DNA of 56,115 nt from Opitutaceae bacterium (lineage in GTDB: Bacteria > Verrucomicrobiota > Verrucomicrobiia > Opitutales > Opitutaceae). The position numbers and the translations under genes are program-made. The notes beneath the pieces are model-generated. The model saw only the letters and a program-made list of their open reading frames with translations, made no database searches and was not told where the DNA came from. The stretch spans positions 1 to 56,115 of the forward strand of contig JANQKV010000059.1 in the NCBI GenBank assembly GCA_028280945.1, read 5' to 3'. Each line of letters opens with the position of its first letter. The stretch's first letter is position 1. Shown here piece by piece: positions 52,424-56,115 of this stretch.

Positions 52424-52436
52424 CCGGCCAAGCCGG
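52424..52436. repeat. Short hairpin between converging genes
   Basis: CCGGC-CAA-GCCGG, a 5-bp GC stem with a 3-nt loop between the GH28 stop and the LacI stop. It lacks a T-run, so termination is uncertain. Confidence 0.35.
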
Positions 52437-52444
52437 TCCGGGAT

Positions 52445-53461
52445 TTACTCCACGTTCTGAACGGAATAGCCGTCGACCCACAGCGCCTGCAGGGAGGTGG
52501 TGTAGGGGATGTGGGGCACTCCGCGTTCCTGCATGTGGAGCTGGGAAACCAACACCTCGATGGCCACCTTGCCCAACTGATCGGGGAGCAGGTTGAGCCC
52601 GGCGGTCTTTCCCTTGGTGTGGTGCAGGTTGAGACTGAAAAACCCGATGTCTGCGGGGCACTCCAGACCCTTTTCCTCCAGCCATCCGATCACCTCACTC
52701 CGGTGTCCAATGATCACATCCGGCTTGGCCCGCTTGAACCAGGCGAAGAAGTTTTTCCGGTTCAATTCCCAAGGCTCAAAGACCGGCACAGACTCGCACT
52801 CGGTGGTTTGGTCCTCGAACGCTTTGTAGGCGGCCAGCCACTTCATCAGGATGCGCTCATCCTGAAATCGTTCAACCATCAGTCCGGGCCGCCGGTAGCC
52901 CATTTTTTCCAGGCGATTAAGCGCGGTGAGCATACTCGTGTGGTGGTCGGGCATCACCGTGTGCATGCGGACCTTTTGCAGGCCGTAGTCCAACTGCACC
53001 GCGGAAAACCACTTCCAGTTGATGCCTTCAAGGTCGCGGGAATTGGTGTAGGGCGGCAGAAAGACGGCGGAGATGCCGCGGGCCCGGAGGATCTGTTCGA
53101 GGCGCTTGAGCGATCTTTTCTCCAACTTGAATTCGAAGAACTCCATTTTGTAGCCCAAGCTCTCTGCGCGCTGCTGGGCGCCCCCGAAGAGATCCTTGTG
53201 CCAGCGGGAATAGTTGCGGCTGTGGTGGAAGGATTCGGTTTCAATCACCGCGATGGTGCCGTTGCACTCGGATGCCTGGGAGCGGCGCACGCGGGACATG
53301 ACATCCCCGACCAGGGCGTTCCGTTTGTAACCCATGCGGTCTGCGGCCTCGATGATGACCTGCCGGGTGTTCTCGTTGACCCGGCCGGTGTTGCGGAGTG
53401 CTTCGGACACCGTCGCGACGCTGTAGTTGGTCGCTTCTGCAATGGCTCGAACCGATGACAT
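52445..53461 (-). CDS. LacI-family transcriptional regulator
   Basis: 338 residues. The HTH is at the extreme N-terminus: SVRAIAEATNYSVATVSEAL, followed by RQVIIEAADRMGYKRNALVG hinge. The C-terminal sensor domain (about 65-338) resembles sugar-binding LacI/GalR domains and has a NLLPDQLGKVAIEVLVSQL segment typical of the family. It is 33 bp downstream of the SSS transporter stop on the same strand. It is the best candidate for binding the CTAAC-N-GTTAG sites around both genes (inference). Confidence 0.92.
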   Translation of the reverse strand: MSSVRAIAEATNYSVATVSEALRNTGRVNENTRQVIIEAADRMGYKRNALVGDVMSRVRRSQASECNGTIAVIETESFHHSRNYSRWHKDLFGGAQQRAESLGYKMEFFEFKLEKRSLKRLEQILRARGISAVFLPPYTNSRDLEGINWKWFSAVQLDYGLQKVRMHTVMPDHHTSMLTALNRLEKMGYRRPGLMVERFQDERILMKWLAAYKAFEDQTTECESVPVFEPWELNRKNFFAWFKRAKPDVIIGHRSEVIGWLEEKGLECPADIGFFSLNLHHTKGKTAGLNLLPDQLGKVAIEVLVSQLHMQERGVPHIPYTTSLQALWVDGYSVQNVE

Positions 53462-53493
53462 GGCGGTAATTTACAGGGGGTTCAGGATGGGGG

Positions 53494-55599
53494 TTATTTG
53501 ATGTTCACCATGAGCCACAGGCAGGCGAGGACGACGAGGACGAGCAGGCAGCTGCCGCCGAATCCGAGATAATCGATCCGCGTGGGCTTGGCCAAATGCC
53601 ACTGGCTGTTCGGGAACATCTGCTTGTGGGCGATGAGTTCCGGCTGGGCGGTGTGCAAAGCCACCACCTTCGCATCCTCCTCCGGATCAGGGTGGACCGG
53701 GGTGAGGATCTTGGCGAGAATGAGATTGAGGCGTTCCTCATCGACGGGACGGGTAAGCAGGGAGACCACCACCAGGACCAGAAACGGGAAGAAGGCGGTG
53801 AATAGGAATCGGGCCGCGACCAGCTGGGGCTTGGTGAACTGCGTGGGATCGATTCCCACCAGACTCAGGAACCAGATTTCCGCCTCAAACCGTCCCCGGC
53901 CGACCAGGGGTGAATTCGGATCCTCGGGATCCTCCCTCACGACGGTCTCAAAGAAGACACCCTTGGGCTCAATCCACGCCTCCTTTTCGATGGTCGTGCC
54001 GACGGCTTCGGCCCGGCCCAGTTCGACATCTTCAATGGTGGCAGCCTGCTTGTAGACGTGGAAGTAGCCCTGGGTTTGAACCAGCCACGCCTCGTTCTGG
54101 GTGGCCCACGGCAGGGCGACGAAGAGATTGGGAATGATGGCAAAGAGCAGGAAGCAGAAGATCACCTCCACCATCACGGCGACCTTGGTCAGGCGCCGCC
54201 AGATGAACCCAAGCCAAATCGGCGCACCAAATATGGCCGGGATGGAAATGAAGTATTTGAACAGCTCGAGCAGGTTGTCGACGTAGACCGCGGCCCCGAT
54301 TCCCCCGATGAGACAGATGCCAATGATGACCTGCCCGATGAAGATATAGTGTTTCTCTGATCTGCCCGGCTTCCAGGGGCGGTAGATGTTGTTGATGAAG
54401 AGTGCGGAGTTGGAAACGGAGATCGCATCCAGGGTCGACATGTTTGCCGCCAAAATTCCGACCAGCATCAATCCCATGAAGCCGGGCCACAGCAATTCGC
54501 GACTCATATAACCCCAAGCCAGATCCGGGTCGTGGATTTGGCCGGCAAAGAGGCCGAGGGCAATGAGGCCCGCCATGATCCAGAACAACATGACGAAGCG
54601 CTTGAGGAACATGCCACCGATCATGCCAAAGCGGGCCGAGTTCTCGTTCGTGGCCGACCCCGCGGTCTGCATGAAGGTGGGAAAGGCAATGATGGAGGCC
54701 AGGTTGGCACAGGCCATCGCCATGATGGTATACCAGGCGTAGTCGCTCATCGCGACGGAACCGAACAGCTCAAACTTGAACTCTGGCACCGAGGCATGGA
54801 GTCCGGAGAATCCCCCCAGTTTCATCAACCCCAGCGGGACCAGGATAATGGAGAAAATCAGGATCAGGATGCCCTGGATGGTATCGGTGATCGCCGCCGC
54901 CCGGAATCCCCCCATCATGGTGTAGACGCCGACAATCAACCCATAGATCAGGTAAAAGGTCAGGGGGTCGGTGTAGGAGTAAAACGACTTCAGCTCCCCC
55001 CGCAGGTTCTTCTGGTAGAGGACGTCATAACGCTCCTGTTGGAGGCTGTCGCGCTCCGCGACGGAAAGCGCCCGCAATTCCTGGAACTCCTTGAACTCCT
55101 CCACCACGATTCGTTCCTCCTGCGTCAGCGCCTCCACCGGCTTGGGGGTCATCGCCATCATGGTTTTGCCGGCGACCATGTAACCGACCCCGCCGCTCAC
55201 GAATGCCCAGAAGAGAATGAAGACGGCATAGCCTGCGCCCAGCCCCGGGCTGCGGAACCGCTCGGCCAGGAAGTCCCCGATGGTGGTGAGGCGGGCCCGG
55301 CGGTAGAGCAGGGTGGTGAACCAGTAAAACGGGGTGAGGAACAGGACGATGAATTGTATCCAGATACCTCCTACGCCTTGCCGGTAGGTTTCCCGGGTGA
55401 CGGCCACGGCCTGATCCGAGTTGGTTCCCGCGCCGAAGTTGAGGAAGAACTGGTAGAATTTTCCGAGGGATCTTCCGGCAAGGAAGAAATCGGTGGTGTT
55501 CTTATTCTGCTCCCCGGCTTTTTTGCCGAGCCAGAGAATTACGCCGAAGTACACCAAGAGCACGAGGACATCTAGCAAGTGCAGACCAAAGAATTGCAT
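53494..55599 (-). CDS. SSS-family sodium/solute symporter
   Basis: 701 residues, 13 or more membrane helices. TTDFFLAGRSLGKFYQFFLN is the SSS loop with the AGRS signature. A long hydrophilic loop (about 150-215, EERIVVEEFKEFQELRALSV) between early helices and another (about 515-590) are larger than in SGLT/PutP proteins. NFGAGTNSDQAVAV and SVSNSALFINNIYRPW are sodium-site-like segments. Loop size suggests the acidic-sugar or oligosaccharide SSS branch common in polysaccharide-degrading bacteria. Shares a divergent promoter, with three operator-like palindromes, with the CBM9-like gene. Confidence 0.9.
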   Translation of the reverse strand: MQFFGLHLLDVLVLLVYFGVILWLGKKAGEQNKNTTDFFLAGRSLGKFYQFFLNFGAGTNSDQAVAVTRETYRQGVGGIWIQFIVLFLTPFYWFTTLLYRRARLTTIGDFLAERFRSPGLGAGYAVFILFWAFVSGGVGYMVAGKTMMAMTPKPVEALTQEERIVVEEFKEFQELRALSVAERDSLQQERYDVLYQKNLRGELKSFYSYTDPLTFYLIYGLIVGVYTMMGGFRAAAITDTIQGILILIFSIILVPLGLMKLGGFSGLHASVPEFKFELFGSVAMSDYAWYTIMAMACANLASIIAFPTFMQTAGSATNENSARFGMIGGMFLKRFVMLFWIMAGLIALGLFAGQIHDPDLAWGYMSRELLWPGFMGLMLVGILAANMSTLDAISVSNSALFINNIYRPWKPGRSEKHYIFIGQVIIGICLIGGIGAAVYVDNLLELFKYFISIPAIFGAPIWLGFIWRRLTKVAVMVEVIFCFLLFAIIPNLFVALPWATQNEAWLVQTQGYFHVYKQAATIEDVELGRAEAVGTTIEKEAWIEPKGVFFETVVREDPEDPNSPLVGRGRFEAEIWFLSLVGIDPTQFTKPQLVAARFLFTAFFPFLVLVVVSLLTRPVDEERLNLILAKILTPVHPDPEEDAKVVALHTAQPELIAHKQMFPNSQWHLAKPTRIDYLGFGGSCLLVLVVLACLWLMVNIK

Positions 55600-55638
55600 G
55601 GATCAGCGGAAAAGGGGTATGGGGGGGAGGGAAAGACT

Positions 55639-55649
55639 CGAACAGTTAG
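55639..55649. promoter_or_regulatory. Operator-like site, one mismatch
   Basis: CGAACAGTTAG differs from CTAACAGTTAG at one base. It is 40 bp upstream of the SSS transporter start and is the first of three such sites in this promoter. Confidence 0.5.
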
Positions 55650-55677
55650 GGTGACTGGTCGAACCGTCCATTTGGGG

Positions 55678-55688
55678 CTTACAGTTGG
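55678..55688. promoter_or_regulatory. Operator-like site, two mismatches
   Basis: CTTACAGTTGG differs from the consensus at two bases. Centre-to-centre distance is 39 bp from the previous site and 27 bp to the next. Confidence 0.4.
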
Positions 55689-55701
55689 CCAGTGCGTCCT
55701 A

Positions 55702-55718
55702 GGTCTAACAGTTAGACC
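55702..55718. promoter_or_regulatory. Extended 17-bp operator palindrome
   Basis: GGTCTAACAGTTAGACC has perfect 8-bp arms around one A. It is the strongest of the sites, 88 bp before the ATG at 55807 and about 100 bp from the SSS start. Confidence 0.72.
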
Positions 55719-55744
55719 CAAAGGGGTTTTGACTGTCAACCTGT

Positions 55745-55754
55745 CGACCGGTCG
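55745..55754. promoter_or_regulatory. 10-bp GC palindrome
   Basis: CGACCGGTCG, a perfect palindrome with a central CG as in LacI-type half-sites, 52 bp before the ATG at 55807. May be a second operator or chance. Confidence 0.35.
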
Positions 55755-55806
55755 GAAATAAAGACGCTCCCCCTCGAATCCCCCGCTGCTTTCCCTGCCT
55801 GCCTCC

Positions 55807-56115
55807 ATGCTCCCTCCTTTGCTGAAATCCCTTCTGCCTTTGTTTGTCTGTTTGAACCCCCTCTGGGCGGGCGAAAGTGCGGGAAAGCTACTGCACCCAC
55901 AGGCTGCCGAGGAGATCATTCATCTGCCCTATCTGGAATCAGGTGCGGTCATCGACGGCGACCTGTCGGAATGGAAGAGGCATGCCTTTCACGACGGGGT
56001 CTGGGACATTCATCGCCTGCGTCACCAGGTCTACTTTGAAGCCCACCGGAATCGCTTGACCGATCACGGGGACGAGCCCGCGCCGGAGGACGATTTGCGG
56101 GCCCGCTATTACATG
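55807..56115 (+). CDS. Secreted CBM9-like carbohydrate-binding protein (3' partial)
   Basis: The frame is open from the ATG at 55807 through the last base (103 codons), so the gene continues beyond the window. MLPPLLKSLLPLFVCLNPLW and AGESAG form a signal peptide with a cleavage site. The mature start has IHLPYLESGAVIDGDLSEWK, the IDGDLSEW motif of CBM9-like sugar-binding domains found in glycoside hydrolases and TonB-system outer-membrane proteins. What lies downstream is unseen, so the enzymatic type is unknown. Divergent from the SSS gene across the operator cluster. Confidence 0.7.
   Translation, partial: MLPPLLKSLLPLFVCLNPLWAGESAGKLLHPQAAEEIIHLPYLESGAVIDGDLSEWKRHAFHDGVWDIHRLRHQVYFEAHRNRLTDHGDEPAPEDDLRARYYM

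Overview
This is a GC-rich bacterial window with about 41 genes and almost no non-coding space. The gene families point to a polysaccharide-degrading member of the Verrucomicrobiota, probably Opitutaceae-like. They include a TonB-dependent receptor, a secreted sulfatase, a Tat-exported enolase-superfamily enzyme, GH28 and GH42 glycosidases, a CBM9-like protein, LacI regulators, SSS and DASS transporters, and PAS-rich kinases. This placement is inferred from gene content; no marker gene or rRNA is present. I saw no tRNA, rRNA, CRISPR array or insertion sequence.

1-7872 is the most unusual region. Two operons converge here. The plus-strand operon encodes a MotA/TolQ/ExbB-type channel subunit (cut by the window edge), an Hsp70/actin-fold protein with degenerate motifs, and two tandem von Willebrand A proteins. 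Both vWA proteins carry the same N-terminal membrane segment, SFLDCICCGFG, with an Asp at its start. The minus-strand operon encodes a membrane-anchored TPR protein with a PEGA-like tail and two secreted low-complexity proteins, one ending in 37 consecutive serines. I read this as a putative ion-driven envelope complex of unknown function.

8126-19846 holds housekeeping and accessory genes: an M48 lipoprotein protease overlapped by a double TonB-C-domain protein, a metallopeptidase/ATP-grasp pair, a nucleotidyltransferase with a small partner (possible toxin-antitoxin), a two-RCK potassium channel, a single-domain asparaginase, a Kup potassium transporter, a nitronate monooxygenase-like enzyme and a small membrane protein. 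A perfect 15-bp inverted repeat lies at 19047-19077.

19928-27507 is a signalling operon: a seven-PAS histidine kinase, a stand-alone receiver, and a hybrid kinase with receivers at both ends.

27964-42351 holds catabolic genes: sulfatase, enolase-superfamily enzyme, TonB receptor, tartrate/isopropylmalate-type dehydrogenase, WD40 protein, DASS anion transporter, and a LacI-headed run of class II aldolase, HAD phosphatase, DhaL and DhaK.

42808-56115 looks like a pectin or pectic side-chain utilisation locus: a secreted GH28, an MFS sugar porter, an isomerase/PfkB kinase/class I aldolase triad, a secreted GH42-like enzyme, a GH28 without a signal peptide, a LacI regulator, an SSS transporter, and a partial secreted CBM9-like protein. 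Palindromes of the form CTAAC-N-GTTAG lie upstream of both GH28 genes and in the SSS/CBM9 divergent promoter, which suggests one shared operator and one regulon.
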